Assembly (NCBI GenBank): GCA_020431945.1 | Contig: JAGQHH010000033.1 | Span: 1-15,904, forward strand | Direction of reading: 5' to 3' | Length of the DNA: 15,904 bases | Origin: Cyanobacteria bacterium HKST-UBA02 | Lineage (GTDB): Bacteria; Cyanobacteriota; Vampirovibrionia; Obscuribacterales; Obscuribacteraceae | Part shown: positions 1 to 6,605 of the stretch, in pieces | How positions within the stretch are numbered: the stretch's first letter is position 1 | Layout of the letters: every line of letters starts with the position of its first letter | The notes under the pieces: model-generated | The model's input: only the letters and a program-made list of their open reading frames with translations | What the model was told of the DNA's origin: nothing | Databases searched by the model: none | Position numbers and translations under genes: made by a program

Positions 1-33
1 ATACTATATTCATGAATAGAAACGGGAACAGAA

Positions 34-64
34 GGAAAAAGCAGACCAGGGGCCAGCTTTTTCC
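34..64 (-). terminator. Stem-loop terminator after the cation efflux gene
   Basis: A perfect 9-bp inverted repeat (GGAAAAAGC at 34-42, GCTTTTTCC at 56-64) flanks a 13-nt loop. On the minus strand it lies 11 nt past the stop of the cation transporter gene and is followed by a pyrimidine-rich stretch (TTCTGTTCCCGTTTCT). The stem itself contains runs of A and T, so it could work in both directions. The position fits the end of the thioredoxin/USP/transporter transcript. Confidence 0.6.
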
Positions 65-75
65 GAAATCACAGT

Positions 76-1332
76 CTAGAAGCCCAGCACCGATGGAATG
101 TAGGATACCGCCGGCAACAGATTGACGCTTGAATCGCCGAGCAACTTCCGGTTGTCTTCGTCCTCGGGGTCGAAAACGAAGAGGTCTCGGATATGCTTGG
201 TCTCCAGATAAGCGTCGAGCTTGCCGCCAGAAAGCACTGCGCCCAGAGGCTCGTATTTGGTGCGCACGATTGCCCCCGCCTCCACATCGCAGATAACCAG
301 ATGGCTGGCTCCTGTGAGCGAGGCAGCCACGGTGACCTGGTCGCCATAGTCGACGGCATAGGCCACGCGATAGCGCTCCGGTGACGGCTTCTGGAACTTC
401 ACCGAGAGCTCGCACTCCTTGAACTCATCGCCCAGGAGATAGCTCTCGACGATATGCTCGAGACCATACTTCATGAAAGCACTCGGTCCCGAGCCCCGGC
501 GAGTGACCACAGTCACCATGACCACGGCGGTCTGTCCGACCTGAAAGGTCTTCAGGCTGGCCAGCTCGACCACTCCGGGAACCGTAAGGCAGAGCTTCCG
601 GATCTCGGCTTCGCGCTCGGCTCCCAGAGAGTGCTGGAGAAGCACCTTCCAGGCGCGGCTGAAGAGCTCCCAGCCGGTACGCGCGATCAAGAAAGCCACC
701 AGCAAACCCAGAGGGTATTCGAGATAGGGAGCATCGAAAGCGTATTCCGCCAGGATGCCGCCCAGGGTGACGAACTCGATCCGGGAGTCCGATGCTGTTT
801 CTTCGCCGTCGGCTACCAGACTGGCATGACCGGACGAGCGTCCGACAGCGATCTGATAGCGGCTAACCACTACCGAGAGCACCACCGAAACCAGCGAGAT
901 TCCCAGGACCACAGGAAAGGTTCCGGGGTCCATAACCAGGGGCTCATGGGTCGGAAGCGGGATCACCGACCGCACCGCCTGGTCTAGAGTCGGGAAATAG
1001 AAAAGCATCCCACCGATACTCCTGGTGGCGAACTGGAAAGAGAGCGCCAGGAGACCGATGCCGATGGCCAGGGAGGCGAAGAACTCGATGTTCTTGCGCC
1101 CGAAGGGATACTCGTCGCTGGACGGAAGCTTCGAGACATAGATAACCGCCATCACAGCCAGGGCTTCCAGGATGTCAGCCAGGTTGTGAAAGCCGTCACC
1201 TTCGATCATGGGAGAGTTTATGCTCGCGCCAAGAGTGATCTTCACCGCAGCCTTGACGGCATACATGAAGAGCACCAGCCCCATGACGAAGAAGGGGTTG
1301 CTGAAAAACGCCAGGGATTTCGCTCTGGTCAT
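76..1332 (-). CDS. Cation diffusion facilitator (CDF) transporter with C-terminal NifX-like extension
   Basis: This is a 418-residue integral membrane protein of the cation diffusion facilitator family, which exports divalent metals such as Zn, Fe, Mn or Co by proton antiport. Hydrophobic segments at about 12-30, 50-67, 85-103, 138-157 and 188-218 fit the membrane domain. H49-x3-D53 in the second helix and the following EYPFGRKNIEF loop match the family's metal site and loop. The matching site in the fifth helix reads E178-x3-D182 instead of the usual H/D-x3-D. Residues 240-312 resemble the cytoplasmic dimerisation domain. About 100 extra residues (320-418) have the look of a NifX/NifB-type Fe-Mo cofactor-binding domain (VAYAVD, LVICDVEAGAIV); this is inferred by eye. 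The ATG overlaps the upstream universal stress gene by 4 nt (ATGA) and has a GGAAGGGGG ribosome site. Transporter family is secure; metal and extension are not. Confidence 0.85.
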   Translation of the reverse strand: MTRAKSLAFFSNPFFVMGLVLFMYAVKAAVKITLGASINSPMIEGDGFHNLADILEALAVMAVIYVSKLPSSDEYPFGRKNIEFFASLAIGIGLLALSFQFATRSIGGMLFYFPTLDQAVRSVIPLPTHEPLVMDPGTFPVVLGISLVSVVLSVVVSRYQIAVGRSSGHASLVADGEETASDSRIEFVTLGGILAEYAFDAPYLEYPLGLLVAFLIARTGWELFSRAWKVLLQHSLGAEREAEIRKLCLTVPGVVELASLKTFQVGQTAVVMVTVVTRRGSGPSAFMKYGLEHIVESYLLGDEFKECELSVKFQKPSPERYRVAYAVDYGDQVTVAASLTGASHLVICDVEAGAIVRTKYEPLGAVLSGGKLDAYLETKHIRDLFVFDPEDEDNRKLLGDSSVNLLPAVSYIPSVLGF

Positions 1333-2141
1333 GAGACACCCCCTTCCCGAAGAGGAGCGCCGGGCGCCACCACCACCGGTATCGGACTCTGAGCCAGCGA
1401 CTGGGTGACATAGCTACCCAGTCCGGTTCTCGGACCGCGAGCCAGAACGATGACCGAGGACTGCTCGCGCATGGCGCAATGCAGCATGCCCTCGACGACA
1501 TCATCCGCAGTCTCGATCACTGTCCGGTGAGTGACTCCTTCGGCGGAAGCCATGGAGACCAGACGCTCGAGAATTCCCCGGGCGGCCTGGCACATGTGGT
1601 CCTCGGCAAGGGCAGAGTCAACCGATTCGTCTCTCCAGGTAGTGTGATAGAAGACCACCGTAAGACCGAGAATGCGAGCCAGGGGCAGGCCGACAGCGGC
1701 TCCGTGGAGACCGGATTCCTCGTCACCGAATGGAATCAGGACCGGACCGCTAGAGCACCGCCCGCATACAGCCACTTCGTCGTAGGACGCGACTACCGGC
1801 ACCACCCGGCTTTGATGAGCCAGGGTCTGGGTGAGGGGGTCGAGCCGGGAGATCAGGATGCCACCGGGCTCGAGTGACTCCGACTCCAGGTCCGAGCAGA
1901 CGATGGCGAACTGGGTCAAGGGCTTCAAGCCGGTCTTGAGAGCCACAGCGGTCTCCACCCTGCGGCAGAGCGACGCCCGGGCATCTGTCTTCCCGAGCAG
2001 GCGAGCCTCGCGCCTGGAATCAGTGAGAACGATCACCTCGAGGTGGGCGCCCAGACGGGCAGCCAGGTCGGCAGCATAGGACAGGCTGGCCTTCCCGGTG
2101 ATCGTATCTTCGAAGTAAACGGACACCGAATTGAAATGCAT
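1329..2141 (-). CDS. Tandem universal stress protein (UspA family)
   Basis: This is a cytoplasmic protein of two tandem Usp domains, 270 residues from the chosen start. The second domain (about 133-262) is the clearer: it opens with VLIPFGDEESG, the equivalent of the family's VxVDGS strand, and ends with VIVLARGPRTGLG followed by PIPVVVAPG. In ATP-binding members the glycine loop ends in GS; here that position appears as QS, so nucleotide binding may be weakened. The first domain (1-120) is more diverged. I chose the ATG at 2141 because GGAGAAGG lies just upstream; the frame stays open 25 residues further to 2216, but that part would run through a GC-rich hairpin. It overlaps the downstream cation transporter by 4 nt, so the two are surely co-translated. 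Usp proteins commonly respond to starvation or oxidative stress, which suits this setting. Confidence 0.82.
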   Translation of the reverse strand: MHFNSVSVYFEDTITGKASLSYAADLAARLGAHLEVIVLTDSRREARLLGKTDARASLCRRVETAVALKTGLKPLTQFAIVCSDLESESLEPGGILISRLDPLTQTLAHQSRVVPVVASYDEVAVCGRCSSGPVLIPFGDEESGLHGAAVGLPLARILGLTVVFYHTTWRDESVDSALAEDHMCQAARGILERLVSMASAEGVTHRTVIETADDVVEGMLHCAMREQSSVIVLARGPRTGLGSYVTQSLAQSPIPVVVAPGAPLREGGVS

Positions 2142-2177
2142 AGCCTTCTCCGGTGAAGTTTTGTCGGATAGAGAAGA

Positions 2178-2205
2178 GGGCGGCAGAGATTTCTCCCTGC
2201 CGCCC
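2178..2205 (-). terminator. GC-rich hairpin between thioredoxin and USP genes
   Basis: The arms GGGCGGCAG (2178-2186) and CTGCCGCCC (2197-2205) form a perfect 9-bp stem with a 10-nt loop, in the 87-nt gap between the thioredoxin stop and the USP start. On the minus strand it is followed by TCTTCTCTATCC, which is pyrimidine-rich but not a true U-run. It may act as a leaky terminator or as an mRNA-stability element setting thioredoxin expression above that of the downstream genes. Confidence 0.45.
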
Positions 2206-2228
2206 CGGGTATCCAAATCAGTCGGTTC

Positions 2229-2987
2229 TTACGACTGGCAGGTCGGGTCGCCGATGGCGCACATCTTGCCGGCGCCCGACTGGTCGTCATCACCGGCGGT
2301 ATCGCCTTCCACCGGGGTCGAGCCGGCGAAGTCGGCGACGGCCTTCTCCACGGCTTCGATATACGCCTGGGTCGCCGGGCCGGCCACAGCCTTGTACTGG
2401 TTGTAAGCCGGCTCGATCTCGGGCCAGAGCTCTTCCTGCTTCGCCTTCATCGCGGCAGCGAGCTCATCGCCCTCGACACCCTTGCCCTTGAGCTCCGCCT
2501 CGTAAGCCTGGAGCTTCTCGCTGAAGGGCTTGACGGCGACACCGTAGGCCTCGCCGGCAGGACCCATGGCGGTGTCGAGAGCTTCGCCGGCCGCGGTGAC
2601 GGCTTCGACGAAGGCCGCTTCCGCTTCGCTGTCTTCGGCACCGGCGATGCCGACCCTGGTCAGGAAGTCCTGGAACCAGGTCTTCAGGTCGGGATATTCG
2701 GGCATGCCGATCTTGTGCTCCACCACCTCGCCGGCGTTGAAGAAGAGCAGGCGCGGAATGGAGTCGATCCCGAAGGACTTGGCCAGCTCGCGGTCGGCGT
2801 CGAAGTCGACCTTAACGATCTTGACCTTGCCCGCGAGCTCAGCGGCGAACTTCTCGAGGAACGGAGCCAGCATCTTGCAGGGCCCGCACCAGTCCGCGAA
2901 GACATCGACCACGACGGGGACGCTCGCCTGACGCACCACCGCTTCGAATTCGGCGGCGGTGATGACGGTGACTTGATGGTTCTTCAT
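2229..2987 (-). CDS. Thioredoxin with long Ala/Glu-rich C-terminal extension and terminal Cys pair
   Basis: Residues 1-112 form a thioredoxin domain that reduces disulfides in cytoplasmic proteins. The WCGPC active site is at residues 33-37 (C34, C37), the cis-proline is P78 in GIDSIPRLL, and spacing is normal for the family. The protein is 252 residues against the usual 105-110. Residues 115-222 are an Ala/Glu/Lys-rich, probably helical extension with a repeated GPA-x3-Y-x3-AV pattern (142-152 and 203-213). It ends in an acidic linker and a CX6C pair (C243, C250) two residues from the terminus. The ATG at 2987 has a GGAG ribosome site 8 nt away; the frame is open to 3044 but lacks a better site. 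It heads a minus-strand run with a universal stress protein and a metal exporter. The extension does not match anything I recognise. Confidence 0.88.
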   Translation of the reverse strand: MKNHQVTVITAAEFEAVVRQASVPVVVDVFADWCGPCKMLAPFLEKFAAELAGKVKIVKVDFDADRELAKSFGIDSIPRLLFFNAGEVVEHKIGMPEYPDLKTWFQDFLTRVGIAGAEDSEAEAAFVEAVTAAGEALDTAMGPAGEAYGVAVKPFSEKLQAYEAELKGKGVEGDELAAAMKAKQEELWPEIEPAYNQYKAVAGPATQAYIEAVEKAVADFAGSTPVEGDTAGDDDQSGAGKMCAIGDPTCQS

Positions 2988-2995
2988 GTGGTTCT

Positions 2996-3008
2996 CCAGT
3001 TTCACTGG
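2996..3008 (-). promoter_or_regulatory. Small hairpin abutting the thioredoxin ribosome site
   Basis: The sequence CCAGT-TTC-ACTGG (5-bp stem, 3-nt loop) sits directly before the thioredoxin start. On the minus strand its second arm ends in the GG of the GGAG ribosome site. It could modulate ribosome access, but a 5-bp stem is weak and may be chance. Confidence 0.2.
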
Positions 3009-3073
3009 TTGACGCCGCGTGATCCCGGTCCCGATGCAGAGCACGAACCGTGACGCGACGTTGCGATGGATGG

Positions 3074-3097
3074 AAGAAGCGCCTTGGCGCGCTCCTC
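3074..3097 (-). terminator. Possible terminator after the pyrophosphatase gene
   Basis: On the minus strand, 7 nt after the pyrophosphatase stop, GAGGAGCGC (3097-3089) can pair with GCGCTTCTT (3082-3074): nine pairs including two G-U, with a 6-nt loop, followed by CCATCC. The T-rich part is inside the stem rather than after it, so termination may be partial. It would separate the Nudix/pyrophosphatase unit from the thioredoxin gene. Confidence 0.35.
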
Positions 3098-3103
3098 TAT
3101 GAA

Positions 3104-3799
3104 CTACTTGACCGACTGGACAAGAAGCTGGCGCAGTCTCGAAAGCTTGGCTTCGGCAGTGCCGAAGTTGTCCACATAGTCCTTCAAGCTGCGCCGGATC
3201 ACTTCATGAGCTTCGGACCGGCCGTAGACCGAATCGATCCTCACCACCCTGGAAGAGCGGCTGCCGGGGGGGCTCTTATAGCTCAGGAAATAGTGCTTGA
3301 TGCGGGTGATGACTGCTTCCGGGCAATCATCGATATCGGTGAGACAGCCGTAAGCCACATCCTGGTCGAGAACTGCGATGATTTTGTCGTCGGCCTGTCC
3401 CCGGTCGATCATGCGCAGACCGCCGATGGGACGCGCCATCACCAGGAGATCGCCGTGGGCGAAATCACGTTCGCTCAGGATGCAGATATCGAGCGGGTCG
3501 CCGTCGCCTTTGATGCGCTTACGCCCGGTGCGCTGCGCGCAGAAGTCGGCGACGCTTTCCCCGCAGTAGGTCTGCGGGACGAAGCCGTAGAGGGTCGGGC
3601 ACATGGACGAGAAGCGCTGGGGTCTGTCGACGTGCAAGTGTCCCGTGCTCTTGTCGAGCTCGAGCTTCACCGTGCTGGTCGGCACGATCTCGATATAAGA
3701 GCGCACCAGATCCGGAACGGCGTCACCGGGGGAGACACCGTGCCAGGGATGCGATTTGAACAGGGTCGAGAGCAGTCTCGAGAATTCGTCATCAGCCAT
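3104..3799 (-). CDS. ppa: Inorganic pyrophosphatase (family I)
   Basis: This cytoplasmic, Mg-dependent enzyme hydrolyses pyrophosphate to two phosphates and so pulls biosynthetic reactions forward. The family signature D-G-D-P-L-D is present at 99-104. Further equivalents of E. coli active-site residues are visible: K45 and E47 in VKLELDK, YGFVP at 71-75, D132 and D137 with K139 in the IDRGQADDK stretch, and HYF-x2-YK at 169-175. At 231 residues it is longer than the bacterial norm of about 175, with an N-terminal extension of some 30 residues and a longer C-terminal helix. The ATG at 3799 has GAGGT about 6 nt upstream, and this site overlaps the stop codon of the Nudix gene 3 nt away, so translation is probably coupled. 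The pairing suggests that it removes PPi made by the Nudix enzyme or by the pathway that enzyme serves. Confidence 0.9.
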   Translation of the reverse strand: MADDEFSRLLSTLFKSHPWHGVSPGDAVPDLVRSYIEIVPTSTVKLELDKSTGHLHVDRPQRFSSMCPTLYGFVPQTYCGESVADFCAQRTGRKRIKGDGDPLDICILSERDFAHGDLLVMARPIGGLRMIDRGQADDKIIAVLDQDVAYGCLTDIDDCPEAVITRIKHYFLSYKSPPGSRSSRVVRIDSVYGRSEAHEVIRRSLKDYVDNFGTAEAKLSRLRQLLVQSVK

Positions 3800-3802
3800 A
3801 GG

Positions 3803-4819
3803 CTACCTCGTCTTCTTTTTCTTTCTGGCAGGCTTTCCCTTTGTCTGGAGCCGGATCTGGCGCAGCCTTTCGAGTGACGCCTCGACAAGCTTGGCATGAT
3901 CGAAGGCGAGCTTGCGCTTGAGGAGCTGGCTGGCTCGCACGAAGCGAGTCGAGCCCGCCAGAGCATCGTCACCGGCATTGATGGCAGCCATCACGGCTTC
4001 CTTCTCCGACTCCGGGACGAACCAGGCAAAACCGTGATCGACAACGTGACCGCGCTCATCGCGGTCCGGGTCCGAGCGCTCATCGATGAGCACCAGACTC
4101 GAGGGCAGAACGCGATAAGTGAAACGATCCTCGTCTCCTTCCGCGTCGTTGTTGAAGAAGCATTCTTCCATGAGCTCGCGAGCCGCGCACTCCGCGAGAT
4201 TCTCGAGCTGCACGTTGATGAAGCCGCCGGGCAGGGACTCGCAGCCCTGGAAAGGAGCGTGCCCCCGTACCATGGACAGGATCAGCGGGTCCTTTGCCTC
4301 GATGTCCACCACCACGCAGATTGTGCTGGTGGAGTCCGGCTTGGGAAAGCGATAGATCATGAGCTCGGGAGCTGTCAGAACAAGCTCCACGGAGCCCGCC
4401 GAGATCATCTGCACCCCCTCCTCGTTGACTTCGCGAAGAGCAGGAAGGAGAGACTGCAAGTTCTTCAGAGCGTCTACCGCGATCATCACGAGCTTGCCGG
4501 CATCGTGGAGGGTCTTGCAGACCTCCTGGAGATGATCGTGGTTGGTCTGACCGAAAACAATGACGGCGGTGACGCCGTCGAGAGCAGGCAGCTCGCCCCC
4601 GGTGGAACCGGAGAGAGACGCTTCGGTGAAAACCTCGGCATCGTGCGAAGCAGCCAGCTTCTTGAGCGCATCGGCCTTTTTCTTCCAGGCCGTGCTGCGA
4701 CGAGCACCACTAGCAGTGACAACCGCCGTCCTGCAATAGGCAGAATCGGTGCAAGAATCGGGCGACACGGGCTTACAGCCCCCGGCGTCCAGAACGAGAA
4801 ATCCGAATACGTGTATCAC
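3803..4819 (-). CDS. Nudix hydrolase with unusual N-terminal domain
   Basis: The C-terminal half (about 163-320) is a Nudix domain, a Mg-dependent hydrolase of nucleoside diphosphates linked to another group. The Nudix box runs from G199 to E219 and contains R214-E215-L-M-E218-E219. The first glycine is followed by six rather than five residues before E206, a one-residue variation. The ending LAFDHAKLVEASLERL resembles ADP-ribose pyrophosphatase or NadM-type Nudix proteins, so an ADP-ribose or NAD-related substrate is a reasonable guess. Residues 45-160 form a domain I do not recognise, and the C terminus is very basic. The start is GTG at 4819, with GAGGA about 9 nt upstream; a later GTG at residue 18 is possible, because the first 17 residues look odd. 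The gene is followed 3 nt later by the pyrophosphatase. Confidence 0.8.
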   Translation of the reverse strand: MIHVFGFLVLDAGGCKPVSPDSCTDSAYCRTAVVTASGARRSTAWKKKADALKKLAASHDAEVFTEASLSGSTGGELPALDGVTAVIVFGQTNHDHLQEVCKTLHDAGKLVMIAVDALKNLQSLLPALREVNEEGVQMISAGSVELVLTAPELMIYRFPKPDSTSTICVVVDIEAKDPLILSMVRGHAPFQGCESLPGGFINVQLENLAECAARELMEECFFNNDAEGDEDRFTYRVLPSSLVLIDERSDPDRDERGHVVDHGFAWFVPESEKEAVMAAINAGDDALAGSTRFVRASQLLKRKLAFDHAKLVEASLERLRQIRLQTKGKPARKKKKTR

Positions 4820-5110
4820 GATTGGTCCTCACGAGTTGACCCGAAAGCCTGGTCGCTACAGTTTACTCTTAACCTCGGGCGAGGTAAGAGAATAAACTGT
4901 AATTACTTCTAGACTGGCTTCAGGAGGAAGGTTGAATCTCAAAAAGTTGAGGAATCGAAGAAAGATCAATCTGGATAGTATTGATATCACCCCCTTGATA
5001 ACAACATTCCGGTCCTGAGACCTGCCCAAGGAATCCGTCCACGGGGCAGAAACCCTGTTCAGGGCTAAAAACAGAAGGTCTAGCGCAGCTCACGCGATTT
5101 GCCCGGTCTG
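4820..5110. other. Intergenic region between Nudix and DUF4259-TPR genes
   Basis: These 291 nt show no convincing gene. They hold the long inverted repeat at 4857-4901 and three small dyads (GGTC-GACC near 5012, CTGCCC/GGGCAG at about 5022-5047, CCCT-AGGG near 5051). On the minus strand a weak promoter for the Nudix gene can be drawn near 4970-5010: TTGTTA, then TACTAT 18 nt later, each 4/6 to consensus. No strong terminator follows the TPR gene; the only candidate is a 4-bp hairpin plus TTT. Confidence 0.4.
4857..4901. repeat. Long imperfect inverted repeat
   Basis: TACAGTTTA (4857-4865) and TAAACTGTA (4893-4901) are perfect 9-bp outer arms. Inside them CTCTTA pairs with TAAGAG and CCTCG with CGAGG, with a 2-nt and a 1-nt bulge, giving about 20 base pairs closed by a very short loop. 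There is no U-run on either side. It lies about 40-80 nt upstream of the Nudix GTG, inside its probable leader. It could be a leader hairpin, an operator, or a relic of a small repeat element. The AT-rich arms stand out against the GC-rich surroundings. Confidence 0.6.
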
Positions 5111-6082
5111 CTAAGCACGGGCTCCGGACAGTCTCTCGTATTGCTTGCGATCCCTGCCGGCAAGGTCGAACCGCCCCTCTTTCTCATAGCACCGCGCCCG
5201 GTGGAGGTAGGCGTTCACACATTCAGGATCGTGGGTTATAGCGCAGGTGAAATCATCGATTGCCTTTTGAATACGCTCGATGCTGACATTAGCCAGACCT
5301 CGCACCATATATGCCTCACCTCGCTCCGGCTGCATATTCAGCAGGATGGTCAGATCGGCTATAGCCCGGCCGAAATGCTGGGACTGGAAATAAGCCTGAG
5401 CCCTCAGATAATAAGCTTCCGTAAGCTCGGGATCGCGATCGATGGCGCTATTGAAGTCCCCTATCGCTTCCTCGAACTTACCCAGAGCCAGAAAGGACGT
5501 GCCCCGGCCGACATAAGCAACGGTGAAGGCGGGATCGAGATCGATTGCATGATTGAACCTGGCGATGGCACCTCTATGATTGCCCGCCCTGACCAGCTCC
5601 ACCGCTTCGTTGAAAACCGACTCGAGGTTGTTTCCGCCCCGGCCTTCGCCAGAGCCTGTATCTTCCTCGGCGGCGGGCTCGCTCAGAGCACGGTCTAGCC
5701 GAGCAGTAAGGTCGGTCATAAGATTGCGCCAGTCCCCGGCAGCATCTGTGCCCTCCCAGAGATCGCGAAGCTCGGAGCCTTTGAAGATCTTGCCTATCAC
5801 CCTGCTGGCCAGCTCGACGACTGCTTTCGGAGCGCAGTACTTTTGAGCGTTCACCCACAGCTCCACGTCCACCGGCAGGTCCATGGACGGCTGCTTTCTC
5901 GAGGCGGCAACAACTTCGGCAGCGGCTACGGCTCTCTCTGCGTCCTGCGAATCGATAAAAATCTCGGACTCATCGACCCTGGAGAGGGCCTCCTCGATCA
6001 GGTTTCCGGTGAGGCTCGAGGAAAGCTCTTTCAGCCAGTCCTGAGCCTGCTCATTGCCAAAACTACTGACGTCCCAGTCCAT
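5111..6082 (-). CDS. DUF4259 domain protein with C-terminal TPR repeats
   Basis: This is a 323-residue, probably cytoplasmic protein with no signal peptide or membrane segment. The N terminus (WDVSSFGNEQAQDWLKEL) matches the start of DUF4259 proteins, a family of unknown function, and that domain appears to cover about residues 1-130. After an acidic, Gly-rich linker (134-151), residues 152-320 carry about five tetratricopeptide repeats, with clear patterns such as AIARFNHAIDLDP-x5-AYVGRG and AIGDFNSAIDRDP-x3-AYYLRAQAY. TPR arrays usually hold protein partners, so this looks like a scaffold or adaptor; no catalytic motif is visible. The ATG at 6082 has only a distant GGGAG upstream, so translation may be modest. 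It is transcribed away from the acetyltransferase gene. Fusion of DUF4259 to TPRs is the notable point. Confidence 0.78.
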   Translation of the reverse strand: MDWDVSSFGNEQAQDWLKELSSSLTGNLIEEALSRVDESEIFIDSQDAERAVAAAEVVAASRKQPSMDLPVDVELWVNAQKYCAPKAVVELASRVIGKIFKGSELRDLWEGTDAAGDWRNLMTDLTARLDRALSEPAAEEDTGSGEGRGGNNLESVFNEAVELVRAGNHRGAIARFNHAIDLDPAFTVAYVGRGTSFLALGKFEEAIGDFNSAIDRDPELTEAYYLRAQAYFQSQHFGRAIADLTILLNMQPERGEAYMVRGLANVSIERIQKAIDDFTCAITHDPECVNAYLHRARCYEKEGRFDLAGRDRKQYERLSGARA

Positions 6083-6176
6083 ATCTAAAGCAACACTCCC
6101 GATCCGAATAATTGGGAGCCTAGTTTAGCAATTTCACATGATCGCTGCCATGCTATCGTATTAGCGAGATCGAGCC
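6083..6176. promoter_or_regulatory. Divergent intergenic region (TPR / GNAT)
   Basis: This 94-nt gap must hold promoters for both flanking genes. On the plus strand an extended -10 (TG-C-TATCGT, 6151-6159) can be read, with TTCACA at 6133-6138 as a poorly spaced -35; transcription would start about 10 nt before the acetyltransferase ATG. On the minus strand TTGCTA followed by TATTCG is the only candidate and is weak. Confidence 0.3.
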
Positions 6177-6605
6177 ATGACCAGAGAAACCCTAAAGATC
6201 GAATCGCTGCCCAACCAGATGGACCTGGCTGCAGTCTCGGCCATGCTCAACGAGCACAATGCCGACCAGGGGCTCGTCTACGACCCACGGGCCCTCAACA
6301 TCTTCGTCAGAGACGAGCGAGGCAATGTCATCGCCGGCCTGATCGGTTCGACCTACTGGGACTGGTTGCGCATAAGCAAGCTCGCCGTAGCCAAGAGCGC
6401 AAGGGATCAGGGTCTCGGAACCCGCCTCCTGCAAGCCGCCGAGGAAGAAGCCTCTAAGCGTGGCTGCTCGAATGTATTCGTGGACACCTTCAGCTTCCAG
6501 GCGATCAGCTTCTACAAGTCCCTGGGCTATAAAGTCTTCGCCGAGCTCCCCGAATACCCGAAGGGGCATACCCGCTTCTTCCTTACCAAAAAGCTGGAAT
6601 CGTGA
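6177..6605 (+). CDS. GNAT-family N-acetyltransferase
   Basis: This 142-residue protein transfers an acetyl group from acetyl-CoA to an unidentified amine. The acetyl-CoA-binding motif is visible at about 70-90: LAVAKSARDQGLGTRLLQAAEEEA, in which R-D-Q-G-L-G-T is the Q/R-x2-G-x-G/A loop. The later FVDTFSFQAISFYKSLGYKVF is the typical ending, where the Tyr of FYKSLGY is near the general acid position. Length is normal for a single GNAT domain. The ribosome site (GAGATCGAG) is weak. Its TGA overlaps the GTG of the following methyltransferase (GTGA), so the two are an operon. Many GNATs of this shape act on small molecules, but the substrate cannot be read from the sequence. Confidence 0.87.
   Translation: MTRETLKIESLPNQMDLAAVSAMLNEHNADQGLVYDPRALNIFVRDERGNVIAGLIGSTYWDWLRISKLAVAKSARDQGLGTRLLQAAEEEASKRGCSNVFVDTFSFQAISFYKSLGYKVFAELPEYPKGHTRFFLTKKLES

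Noticed and set aside
3050..3877. Long plus-strand frame opposite the pyrophosphatase
   Set aside because: It is antisense to a confident enzyme with all active-site residues; its translation has no recognisable domain. Long opposite frames are expected in GC-rich coding DNA.
3803..4819. Nudix protein as a lipoprotein
   Set aside because: The N-terminal AGGC resembles a lipobox, but the segment lacks a basic start and a long enough hydrophobic core; a mis-set start is likelier.
3896..4912. Plus-strand frame of equal length opposite the Nudix gene
   Set aside because: No family resemblance, and the Nudix box on the minus strand is convincing. Equal length is coincidence.
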